A DNA stretch of 64,000 bases from Ricinus communis (Eukaryota > Streptophyta > Magnoliopsida > Malpighiales > Euphorbiaceae): positions 4,286,446 to 4,350,445 of the forward strand of contig NC_063261.1 in the NCBI RefSeq assembly GCF_019578655.1, in the 5' to 3' direction. The notes under the pieces are model-generated. The model did no database searches, was not told where the DNA came from, and saw nothing but the letters and a program-made list of their open reading frames with translations. The translations under genes were made by a program, and so were the position numbers. Each line of letters begins with the position of its first letter. The stretch's first letter is position 1. Positions 54,868-64,000 of this stretch are shown here, one piece after another.

Positions 54868-55831
54868 TCAACAATTGGAAGGATCGTGATTGGGCAATTT
54901 CTTCAGGAGTGTTGATGGTTTTCTTGATCCTTGGCTTGGTTCACTTGCTAGGAGAAACTCGAGCTCCTGTAAGACTTCTTCATTGGACAACTCGTGCTCA
55001 TCTTCCATCATCGAAGGGACTTGTGGAAAATCTACCAACAATTCCTCTAACTGCAACTCAGCATCATCAACTGTACATTCCTGTTGATAGTCTTTCAGAG
55101 GGATCATGTTTACCTCTTCCTTTTCTGGTTCTATCTCCATGTTTAAAGAGTCGTCCTGCACATAAGCATCATCGTCAAACATAATAGATAAACCAGAAAA
55201 ATTCTCACCTGAACGCAAAGTGATGGCGCTCAAATGTTCCTCGGATTCAGCAGCGTTTGATGGAGTTCTCAATTGCTCTTCTACTAGTAACTTGAAGATT
55301 AAGCCTACTTGATGCTCTATGTTGTTAATCGAGGCTTGTTGATCTTCAAGTATCCTCTCTGTTTGTTGGAATCTTTCCTCAAGACTTGTTATGAACCTCA
55401 TCATCGGCTCTCCCGACACTAACTCTTCATCTTGAGTTGAAGGTGCAACATTAAATTTCTTGATGTAGTTGCTGAATTCTAGTGGTTCTTGGCCATCTAA
55501 GCTCCATCCAAAAGGTGAATGAGTGCTCCACTCTTGATTGTAGGTGCTTCCATATGAGTCATTTGGCCAACTTCCGTATAATTCACATTCACGAGTTATA
55601 AGAACAATGAGCAACATCACTATACAATGGACAATCATTACACACATGTAAACCACAACAAAATTCACAAAATACTTGAGATGAAAGGATAGGAGAAGAG
55701 AGTTGATCGGTAGCCCTGCAAAACGATTCCACTCGAGCTTCTAAAGACGCACGGGTATCCCAATTTTTAGCACTCTCTTGGTTCGTAATCCCATTTTCCA
55801 ATGCGTCACACAAAGAGTTTGAGTTTAGCAT
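54868..55831 (-). pseudogene. Gag C-terminal part (C)
   Basis: Two overlapping frames. 55831-55589 starts MLNSNSLCDALENGITNQES and holds EFCCGLHVCNDCP, a CCHC-like knuckle. 55668-54868 stays open for 266 codons through QEWSTHSPFGWSLDGQEPLE, the coiled-coil-like QQTERILEDQQASINNIE and AITLRSGENF to an acidic tail. The frame change near 55600 is the only break, fewer than in A. The N-terminal capsid domain and protease are missing. Confidence 0.75.
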
Positions 55832-56008
55832 TGAACCTCCTTATCATTCACTATCTGAATCATAAACTTAAACTAAATAAATATGTACAAATAAAATAAA
55901 ATAAATAAATAAATAAAAATAAAAATCATAAAATAATAAGAAAGAAAAAAAAAGAAAAAAAATGGCTAAATTAACAAATAGCAAATTTCACTCTAGTTTT
56001 CAAACAAT

Positions 56009-56026
56009 TCCCCAGCAACGGCGCCA
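56009..56026 (-). other. Element C primer binding site (tRNA-Asp)
   Basis: Minus strand TGGCGCCGTTGCTGGGGA, one mismatch to the tRNA-Asp complement. Confidence 0.88.
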
Positions 56027-56032
56027 AAAACT

Positions 56033-57509
56033 TGATGGGTTGCTACTCGTGTTAGCTACAATCTAAGGCAGTGTACCTATCGATGCAGTCTAGCACTAAT
56101 GGCGAGTATCAAGGTTGTATTCCTCGGGAAAGCGAAAGCCCAGAGTTACTCCTTTGTTCTTTGTTATATTAACCTAAAATGGATGATGAATAAATTCTAA
56201 ACTAACTATTAACTACGAGCTAAGTTCTAAGGGAGATGCAGGAGTAATTGATAAGTGAAATAATCAAGACAAGAAGACAAACCCAAAGGGAATCTAAACT
56301 AGTTGGCAATCAAACAAAAGATAAAGGATCGGTGAGTCTAATTATGCTACCCGTGGACGAATTCTTAACCGAATTCAGTTTCTCTCTCTCGATAACCGAA
56401 TTTCTAAACCTAATAACCTAAAGTTGGAATCTCTTCCTAACGATTGATTCTTAAATTAGCATTAAGCTTTAATCCGCCTCTACTAAGCTTTGTTAATTCT
56501 TAATCCGGCTAGTTAATTATCCTTATCTCTAAGCGATTATTAACCAGTTCTTGTTATTCAAAATTCCAATTGCCAAACGGATTTCTTAATCTCATAAAAC
56601 AATCTAAACATCACAATTCGCAACGTCTCATGAATAATGCATAATCTTATTAATACTGAAAATAAGAAGAATACAAAACCAATTCGAACAATCCAACAAT
56701 ATAATATCAAGCCAACATAGTAAAGAAATCCCAATGGATTAAATCAATCTAGCTAATTATGTTCATTCTCAAAATATACAAGAATTCAATTACAACAATA
56801 AGCAAAGGTAGAGAAAACCCGATTACACCCTTGGATGAGAGTAAACAGCCCCAAATCCTTCTGCTCCAATTGAATCGATTCTTGTTCCTCTTGCTCGATT
56901 TGAAAATCAATCAACGAACCTCGCCTAATCTTCGATCCTTCAAGGAAATCTGATTGAAACCTTGATCCAAGTCTCCTTTTCCCTTAGTCTCAGCTCAGAA
57001 AACCCTTAGGGAGAGAAAAATTAGGGTTTTGGGACGTTCTAACCCTAGCCTCCTCTTTTTCTCTTTTTTTTATTGTTTTAATTAATACCCCCTATTGCCT
57101 CCAAAACAGCTGTGTTCCTGGCCGTGTTCTCAACACGGGATGGTGTTCCTGGCCGTGTTACTCTCTATGGTCGTGCTCCCTAAAATTTACTTCTTCTTTG
57201 ATGTCCAACACGGCCGTGTTTGTCCCTGTGTTGGTAACACGGCCCATGCTTGTGACCGTGTTGAGAACACGGCCAGTGTTGAGATCAACACGGCCATGTT
57301 CAGCTTCCTCATGCTCGTACTTAGCTCGTTTCAGCAGCTTTGACGTCCAATTATGCTCCAATTCTTTCCTTTTTCATCCTTTGACCTCTTTTGGACCTAA
57401 TGCACACAAACATATGTATAAGGTGAGTGTTGAGACCAATTCACATCCAAATGTCCATAAAATCAATCTTGAAAAACCCCATTTAGATGTGTGTATTTTA
57501 CGCACATCA
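56033..57509 (-). repeat. Element C 5' LTR
   Basis: 1,477 bp; palindrome array at about 57108-57300. Slightly longer than the 3' LTR through small indels near 57065-57085 and in the array. Confidence 0.92.
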
Positions 57510-57514
57510 TTCGC

Positions 57515-57841
57515 CATAGAAAGTCTCCTCAGTCTCTCACAAGGACTCAGCCTATCATCGATGATAATGCCATCAGCGTAAAGGAGATTGCAACAATAAA
57601 GAGCTACCATAAAAAGGGTCTCTAATGCAAAGGAAAAACCTGAGTATAAGAGTAATAAATTTAGAAGGGAGTATATTGAAGACCTACTCGGCCAACCTTT
57701 AGGAAGTATGATTACAAAATGTTTTATTCTAGATATGCTTATGTGGATATTTCCTTGGAATGTATTAAAGCGACATGATGGAGTGACTGTGAGTCTATTG
57801 ATAGTTCTAGTAAAGATAAGGAAATAAATCAAAGGCAGCTT
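57515..57841 (+). other. H2 internal sequence between element C and solo LTR
   Basis: Continuation of H2 after element C; decayed, presumably gag-protease spacer. No intact frame. Confidence 0.5.
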
Positions 57842-59177
57842 TGATATGTGCATTTTATGCATACTAATTATCATATTTTTTTGGTTATTGAGTATTTGTG
57901 CTTAATTGTGGATCTTAAATGTTATTATTAATTTTAATGTTAGACGGAACGTTTTGATGCAACATGAAGCTAAAAGGATGATATTTGATGAGTTTTCATA
58001 AAGATTAATGCTTTGGAAAGTTTTGGATAAAAGGGAGAAAAGATGGCAGAAGATCTCTTCAGTTAGAGCGTGCCCATGGCGTTTTCCAGAAATCTGAATT
58101 TTGTGGAAAGAAGCTTAAAGTGATATTATTTGCCATGTGGCTTTTTAATTCATTTTTGGGAGTGTTTATTCACTAAAACTCCTTATTACTTAAGGTTTAT
58201 TTAGGAATGAATGATTCGTATTTAGACACAACTTCTACTATTTCTTATTGGGTGAGTTTTCCTATTTGGGGAATTAGAAGATATATATATATTAGGAGTT
58301 TTAGGGTTAAGAAGAAAAAAAAACTCTTAAATGAATATTTTTCATTCATTGTTTTAGATTTTTTCTTTGTTTTATTTTCTCTACAACAATTATGTGTGGC
58401 TAAACTATTTTCTTTTCAACTCAATGTGAATTAAGGTTTGAATTCATATATGAATTGTGAGATTTAATTGTTCTTCATTATTTTCTCAAATTTATTAATA
58501 TTCATGTATCTTCTATGTCTATCAGGAATTCTATATTTGTTGATTGTGTAAAAAGGCATATTACTCAATTATCAAAATAGTCTACACCAAATTAGAATAG
58601 TAAATCCGTAATTATTTAATTATTCTAATGATTAGTGGTAGAATAACATACCCATGTTATATGGATACATGATCTAGTTTAAATGAATTCATCTTATGTA
58701 TTTGTTAACTAGAATTGGATTTCTCTAAATTGCATTGCTATTGGTAAATTAAATCTTATAAGCTTTTCTAAGGTTGTTTATTTAATAAGAGAATTAATCA
58801 AATGGCTTCCATTGATTAATGAAAAATTAAGGAAAAAATAGATTGTTAAAGCTTCTCAATAACTATAACCAATTTATTAATGGATTTGGAAATTATATTT
58901 GCATCAATGATCAATTCAATGAATTAAAACTAAGATTATATCTTAGGTTGGAGTTTTCTCATATTGATTTATCTTTTCAAATTTTATTATTGCTTCTAAT
59001 TGATTTTTAGTTTAATTTGTTTTGATTCCAAATTTAAAATCCTCCCTAATTTTATTTGAATTTTGTTAAAGAAATAAATCTTACCAATCTCTATGGATTC
59101 GACCCTACTTGTCACCATTTACAAGTTGTTGTTATCTAAAGAGTAGGAATTTATTTTTGTAGATTCGACACCCATCA
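57842..59177 (+). mobile_element. Solo LTR of another Ty3/gypsy family
   Basis: 1,336 bp, begins TGATATGTGCATTTTATGCA and ends GACACCCATCA, with perfect 5-bp duplication AGCTT (57837-57841 and 59178-59182). The CACCCATCA end gives the orientation by analogy with A. A TATA-like GATATATATATATTAGG lies near 58280. No internal region is present, so it arose by LTR-LTR recombination. Confidence 0.85.
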
Positions 59178-59182
59178 AGCTT

Positions 59183-59770
59183 CATGGTCGAAGAAATGTC
59201 TATTGCTTTTGGTTATGTGACGACATTAGTTATCCTGCCATCCACCTTCTAAAAATGGGAAATAGAGAAGTCTTGAGGGATAGATGATTAGACTGGGCGG
59301 CATATCAAGTAGATTGTGAAGGATCGAAGAATCATTACAGTGGTGTTACAATTCAATGCCCAACTGTTAAGGGTCCCCAAAGGGTAATTTTTGAGAAACC
59401 TTCTGAGGCAATGACCAAACATATTTGGACTTTGTATATTAAGGCTCATCTTAATGCGAGGCCGACATCAAGGATATTAATGGATTATGGATTCGTAGTG
59501 AACATTATACCATTAAGGTTGTTGCAAACCTTAAAGAAATCAATTGAGAATCTAATTTCTACAGAGGTTTCAGTGTTTGCTTTCACTAGAGAGGCCACTA
59601 AAACCTTAGGAATTTTGCTGACTGAGATCATAGTTGGAAGTAAAACTTCCTTGGTAGTATTCTTTATGGTAAACTAAACTACTATTTATTGTTATTTATT
59701 AGGGAGGGATTGGGTCCATTCAAACTGGTCTTTACCTTCTTCTCTGTATTAGTTCCTATTATTTTAGAAG
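59183..59770 (+). pseudogene. H2 aspartic protease
   Basis: The frame from 59411 holds YIKAHLNARPTSRILMDYGF, where the usual active site is D-N/S-G and here reads D-Y-G, then IIPLRLLQTLKKS, TEVSVFAFTREATKTLGILL and, after a stop, LGRDWVHSNWSLPSSLY. This is the retropepsin and its C-terminal flank of the same lineage as the gag. The Tyr next to the catalytic Asp and the stop before LGRDW make it inactive. Confidence 0.75.
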
Positions 59771-60082
59771 GGAAATAAATTAGAAGTTGTGTAATCAGAT
59801 GGTAAACTGTTTTAAGCATTCACTAATTCGGTTAAGGCCAGATATTATTATGTCAACCTAGGGCCTACTCAATTTATTGGAAAAAATAAATTTGGTGCAC
59901 CTAAGTCCCTTACTGCATTATAAAAAGAATACTGGAAGAAGAAGTGAGAGACTTTACTAACACCTACTACTATCGTGCCTTACAAGAGAAGCTGATGGCG
60001 GAACCGATCATTGAAAAAATTAATGATTAAGCTTTTTAAAGGTTAATTTCCAGCAGCTACAACCATTATTCTGAAGACTAGG

Positions 60083-60394
60083 ATGCAAGACGATTGGAAA
60101 GAGGATGAAGAAATTCAAGAATTAAACGGTGTAGATGTAATCTACAAGGAAGAGCTAGATCATGATGATGGTAACAAAATCCAGGTTGAGGATTTAAATC
60201 ACGCACCACCAAAATTGGATGATAAAAGGGCTAAGGTACAAGAGCCATTGGAAGAATTCACTTTTGGATCTAATGAGGAATCTCATATTACTTATGTTAA
60301 CAAAATGATTGTGCAAAGGAAATGTGTTGCAAAGTGCATATTAAGAAAGTCCGAAAAAAGTGCTTCAACAAAGGGAAATTGGTATGGTAATTAA
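60083..60394 (+). pseudogene. H2 protease-RT linker remnant
   Basis: An acidic open frame of 103 codons (DDWKEDEEIQELNGVDVIYK, PLEEFTFGSNEESHITYVNK). In position and style it is the linker that precedes RT in this lineage, but RT does not follow. The DNA up to 60968 has no recognisable pol sequence. Confidence 0.5.
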
Positions 60395-60968
60395 TATTGT
60401 CGATCGATACTAGAGATAGAGAATATAAAAAACTGGAAAGAATCTTTAAGATTTATAATGTCTTAAAAGGGGAATCTATTAGTTATCCAATCTCCAAGGA
60501 GATCCTCATAAAAGATACATCAATAGATGGTATTTGAAGAAGTATTTTTCCACTTTGTAGGAGTCAGTGAAATAGAATTAGTGTAGAAATTGAGCCTGAC
60601 ACCACAGTCGAAAGTCATAAGTTTATGGCTTAGTTAAGGAGATTGGGGAACAGTTATGGTAAAATCGTAAGTCGACCTATTTGGACACTTATATTAAAGA
60701 AAAGAGGTAGGCTTATTGGCCACTTACCTAACAACTTGTTGTGAATTATCGCATTATATTGATGCAGCTTAGAAATTATGCAGAATATAATAGTTGCATA
60801 AACGTAAAGATTATGACTACATAATAAGGATATAAAATGGCTATAAATACAAATCAAATGCAAGAAAATAAGCAAATAGGGTAAGAGATTGAAAGCCATT
60901 TATTTATTTATAAAGCTTGGCCATTTTTAAGTATTTTTATCCATACGAATTTGGCTTTCAGCCAAATT

Positions 60969-60984
60969 GTATGTAGGGGGCCAT
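60969..60984 (+). other. H2 polypurine tract
   Basis: GTATGTAGGGGGCCAT directly precedes the 3' LTR start. Confidence 0.6.
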
Positions 60985-62381
60985 TGTTTGCACTCAGAAT
61001 ATTTTTTTAACCCAGGCCTACTAAATTCAACATATTTTCAAATATCAACCCTATTTACATAATATTTGGTGCAGTTCAATTATTGCACTAGCTCAAATAG
61101 TTAAGACAATGCAATATAATGATTATTTCACTGACTCAAATAATTGAGGCGGTGCAATACAATGGTTATTTTACTGACTTAAATAGTTAAGGCAGTGCAA
61201 TATAATAATTATCTTATTGACTTAGATACTTGAGGCAGTGCAATTATTTTACTGACTCCAATTTTTTAGTATTGCAATATAATAATTATTTTACTAATTC
61301 AAATAGATAAGGCAATGTAGTCTAAATAATTAATGCACTGACTTAGCTAGTTGAAGCAATGTAGTATAATAATTATTTCACTTATTTAACTATTTGAGAC
61401 GGTGCAATTATTATTTTGTAGACTCAAATATTCAAGACGATGTAGAGAAGAACCACTATGCAGGAATGTTGTTGAATCCCTAGTATTTATTTCACTAACT
61501 AACTATTTAAGGCGATGCAATAATTATTTCATTGAATTAGATAATTGAAGTGGTGCAGTAATCTTTTCAAATACCTGAGGTGGTACAATAGAGAACATTG
61601 ATGCAGAGACTTTATTAAATCAACATGTATAACATATGAAGAATAAGAAGAAGTCAATTGGTTTAAGAAGTTGAAAGTAGTGGAGAGATGTTTCAGGAAA
61701 AATTAAATAAAAAAGAATTGTCACATTGTAGGAAGAAAGAGAGTTTCACTGCACCACTTTTTTATAACTTCATATGTTCAACTATTCAGGAAGTTAGAGA
61801 GTTTAATGGCACACTTCTTTAAAGATAGCTCCACGTGTTTAGCTGCCTGAAACAAATTGTTTCATTAATAATGTGAATTGAAGTAGCTATCAGAGACGTG
61901 ATCACCAAATTTAGGAAGTCTATAAATTGAGGAGTTCATTTCAAAATCAGGACCAAAAATCATTCAATAAAAATCATATCAACAAATCAACAATACTTAG
62001 CAATATTTTCTCTATAGTACCATAGCTTTTTACCAGTTCCTTAATTCCCTTAGCTTAAATTTGTTTTAGTATTCATAAACACTATCTTCTCAGTTTAATT
62101 TCTTCAGGTTTCAATTTTACTAGTTTTATTTTTTTTTATCTTTTAGTTGTAGTTCTTTATCTTAAAATAATCATTTTATTTAGATTTAACAAAGCTTTTA
62201 GAAGTAGAGTTAAGAACCAAAAAAACTGTAAATCCCTTAAGTCATTTCGTATAATTACTTTAATAGAAGTTAGATCGACGCAATTAATTTATTTTTCATT
62301 AAACACTTTAATTTTGAGGTAGTTTGCCTCTAGCACTCTCAAAATACTAGTACACGTTAAGGGCCAGATATTGTGCAAACA
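60985..62381 (+). repeat. H2 3' LTR, full-length copy
   Basis: 1,397 bp. Starts TGTTTGCACTC and ends TTGTGCAAACA, an inverted terminal match. Has the hairpin tandem repeat (about 61070-61580) and a 450-bp segment (about 61590-62040) absent from the 5' LTR. Confidence 0.88.
61070..61580. repeat. Tandem repeat in H2 3' LTR
   Basis: Same units as in the 5' LTR: actgactcaaatarttgagg with caatataataattatttta, about nine degenerate copies. Confidence 0.8.
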
Positions 62382-62386
62382 CTTAG

Positions 62387-63300
62387 TTATTTTTTTATTA
62401 GTTATAGTTACATTTTCTTATTGTTTGAGATTGTTAGTTTTATTTTATTGATATTATCTTTTAGGATTATTACTTTTGAGTGCTTTATAGATATTTTTAT
62501 GTATTGTAAATATTTTTAATTTTTATTGGTTTAATAATCTGTTTATATTTCACAAGTGTTCTTAAAACAATTGTGTTTTTTATTATTTATTATTTATTAT
62601 TTTTTATTAGTTTTGAATACCTAAAAAAAATTTAACATATACTGTTTTCTTCAACATATATATATTTTACTGTTAGAATATTTTGAGTTTTTATTTTGTT
62701 TATATTAACTGATTTTAGATATTTAACAAATACCTAATGTATATTTTATTGTAGTTAACATATATATTTTTTTCTGTTGTACGTTATATATCTAAATTAT
62801 GTTATCTTGCATTTTAAAATTTGCAGATACCTAATGTATACCTAACATATACTATTATTGAAAATATATATAATTTTTGTTATTAAATATTATTTCCATT
62901 TACATTATGTTTAATTTTAAAAAAAAAATCAGCTAATATATATTTAACGTATACCTTTTGTTGTTGGACTTTTTTTTCATAGTTTATTTTCTGTTTCATT
63001 TTTAAAAGCATAAAATACCTAAAATATACTTAAAGCATATTACTTTTTGTTAAACATATACATTTTGTTGTGACTTTTTTCTATTTTATAAATATTTTTA
63101 TTCACATATACTTAACGTATACCTAGCATATACTTGTAGATATTGTAAAAGAATATTCAAGAAGATTTTTATTTTATATCATTGATTTTTAAAAATAAAT
63201 ATAATTAAAAATAATATCAATTTAGTTTTTAATATCAATAAATTTTTCATGTCTAAAACAATAATATTGGATTAGTTTTCAGTAGATTTCTGCTTGTCTT
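62387..63300. repeat. AT-rich MULE interior with GTATACCTAACATATAC-like repeats
   Basis: Between 62620 and 63130 a degenerate motif recurs (tacctaatgtatac, ctaacatatac, acgtataccta, gcatatact). GTATAC and CATATA(T)G are self-complementary. No gene. It lies between two probably convergent MULE genes. Confidence 0.5.
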
Positions 63301-63389
63301 CTGATTATGTCCAAGTTTTATCCATTTTTTACATTTGTTTTGTATCATATTTTGCCATGCTTGTTTCAATATTCTCTTCTTTGGTCTTC

Positions 63390-64000
63390 TAGCTTTTATT
63401 ATGCCGTCTGGTGGGAGCACAATTATTTATTTGACTTTAATCGATATATTCCATATGCTTCTATCTCCAATTGGGTGTACAATTCCTTCATATATTGCAA
63501 TCAAATTATCTTTTGTATAAAAATCTAAGCAATAGTAATAAGGATCTTGATTCATCTCCTTCAATATAGCTAGTGCATGTGGACATGGTATCTCATCTAT
63601 TTGAAACATGTAGCAAGTGCAACTTTTTTCCCTTATGTTTACAATGAATATCTTTTCATTTTCATAGATATTGAATATTTCATCATGAGACAGTTTGACC
63701 TTTTATCAAATAATATAAAATAATTTAAAAAAAAATATTAAATGTGTATTAAGTATGGTTATTAAATATAATTAAATAGATCAATAATATGAAAATTACC
63801 TCCATTTTTAAGACTTGTATGTAGTTCTCACTCAACATTTCTTTAGTTCTTTCTGAAAGAATTGTACAAGTTGCCCTTACATTGTTTCTATTCATTTAGC
63901 TCCATTCTTGTATTAAAGAATGTAAGTACTCCAACAATGTAGTAACTAGTAGATCTTTAGTTGCTTTATTAACTACATTTGGTGATTCAGTTATGCTTGA
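63390..64000 (-). pseudogene. MULE transposase, C-terminal region with SWIM zinc finger
   Basis: Minus strand, cut by the window end. The exon at 63800-64000 (MLSENYIQVLKME at its end) is followed by an AT-rich 100-bp intron (63700-63799) with GT and AG ends, then an exon that reads KLSHDEIFNIYENEKIF, then CTCYMFQIDEIPCPHALAIL, a SWIM finger (CxC...CxH), then DPYYYCLDFYTKDNLIAIYE. A shifted tail has VLPPDG and a basic region. This is the standard end of plant MuDR-type transposases, after the DDE domain. One TAA in the upstream exon (near 63897) shows decay or an unrecognised intron. The catalytic DDE part would lie beyond 64000. Confidence 0.8.

Larger units (their letters stand above)
49130..57509 (-). 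mobile_element. Element C, Athila-like element, sister of A
   Basis: LTRs at 49130-50587 and 56033-57509, perfect duplication TTCGC (49125-49129 and 57510-57514). Same internal plan as A: gag C-terminus, post-pol ORF, internal array and TATA box, decayed ATHILA-like ORF, internal purine motif, non-coding region and purine tract. It shows what normal ends of this family look like and so proves that A's right junction is irregular. High similarity between its LTRs suggests it is the youngest insertion in this nest. Confidence 0.93.
44939..62381 (+). mobile_element. H2, gag-protease LTR element, host of the right nest
   Basis: LTRs at 44939-45849 and 60985-62381 with perfect 5-bp duplication CTTAG (44934-44938 and 62382-62386). 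The 3' LTR begins TGTTTGCACTC and ends GTGCAAACA; the 5' LTR's first base is now C. Inside are a primer site, gag present as two tandem decayed copies, a zinc knuckle, protease, a linker and a polypurine tract. RT and integrase are absent. Elements C and a solo LTR sit within it. The gag sequence type is common in plant Ty3/gypsy elements. Confidence 0.9.

Overview
This window is nuclear DNA of a flowering plant, almost certainly a dicot. It is AT-rich and made almost entirely of nested transposable elements: Ty3/gypsy LTR elements primed by tRNA-Asp or initiator tRNA-Met, a hAT element, a MULE and endogenous pararetrovirus fragments. I see no intact host gene, tRNA, rRNA or CRISPR array. Species cannot be told from the sequence alone.

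Left nest (1-14124). A small non-autonomous LTR element, here called R1, lies on the minus strand at 527-14119 with 5-bp target duplication GAAGA. It has 818-bp LTRs, an initiator tRNA-Met primer site and one unrecognised ORF. Three elements sit in it: a 1,700-bp hAT derivative in its 3' LTR (674-2373, 8-bp duplication GTTCCAAC, with two sibling LTRs as empty sites), a solo LTR of its own family (3345-4162), and an 8.35-kb Athila-like element A (4469-12822, plus strand) whose junctions are abnormal.

Middle nest (about 14125-28960). Remnants of a Tat-like Ty3/gypsy element (RNase H, integrase; minus strand) carry an antisense ORF with its own likely promoter. Its pol is split by element B (18279-28214, minus strand, target duplication GCTTC), which has gag and protease, no RT or integrase, and an ATHILA ORF-1-like ORF.

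Centre (28961-44937). AT-rich degenerate DNA, a possible first exon (31188-31571), an unclassified LTR-like stretch and a TATACA microsatellite are followed by two decayed caulimovirid-like copies joined in inverted orientation (about 34325-41955). Next comes a decayed DUF1985 plus Ulp1-protease gene of the type carried by some MULEs.

Right nest (44939-62381). A gag-protease LTR element H2 (target duplication CTTAG) inserted just past the Ulp1 gene. It in turn holds element C (49130-57509, minus strand, duplication TTCGC, sister of A) and a solo LTR (57842-59177, duplication AGCTT). Beyond H2, a MULE transposase C-terminal region with a SWIM zinc finger lies on the minus strand, so the Ulp1 gene and transposase are probably convergent genes of one MULE.

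The strongest unusual signal concerns A, B and C. In each, a GC-rich array of palindromic CACGGCCGTG-type words followed by a TATA-like box occurs twice: in the LTRs, and again inside the element just upstream of the ATHILA-like ORF. This suggests a duplicated LTR-type promoter driving the 3' ORF separately. Each also has a second polypurine motif about 1.3 kb before the 3' LTR. All intact-ended elements here lack RT and integrase, so they would need helper elements.
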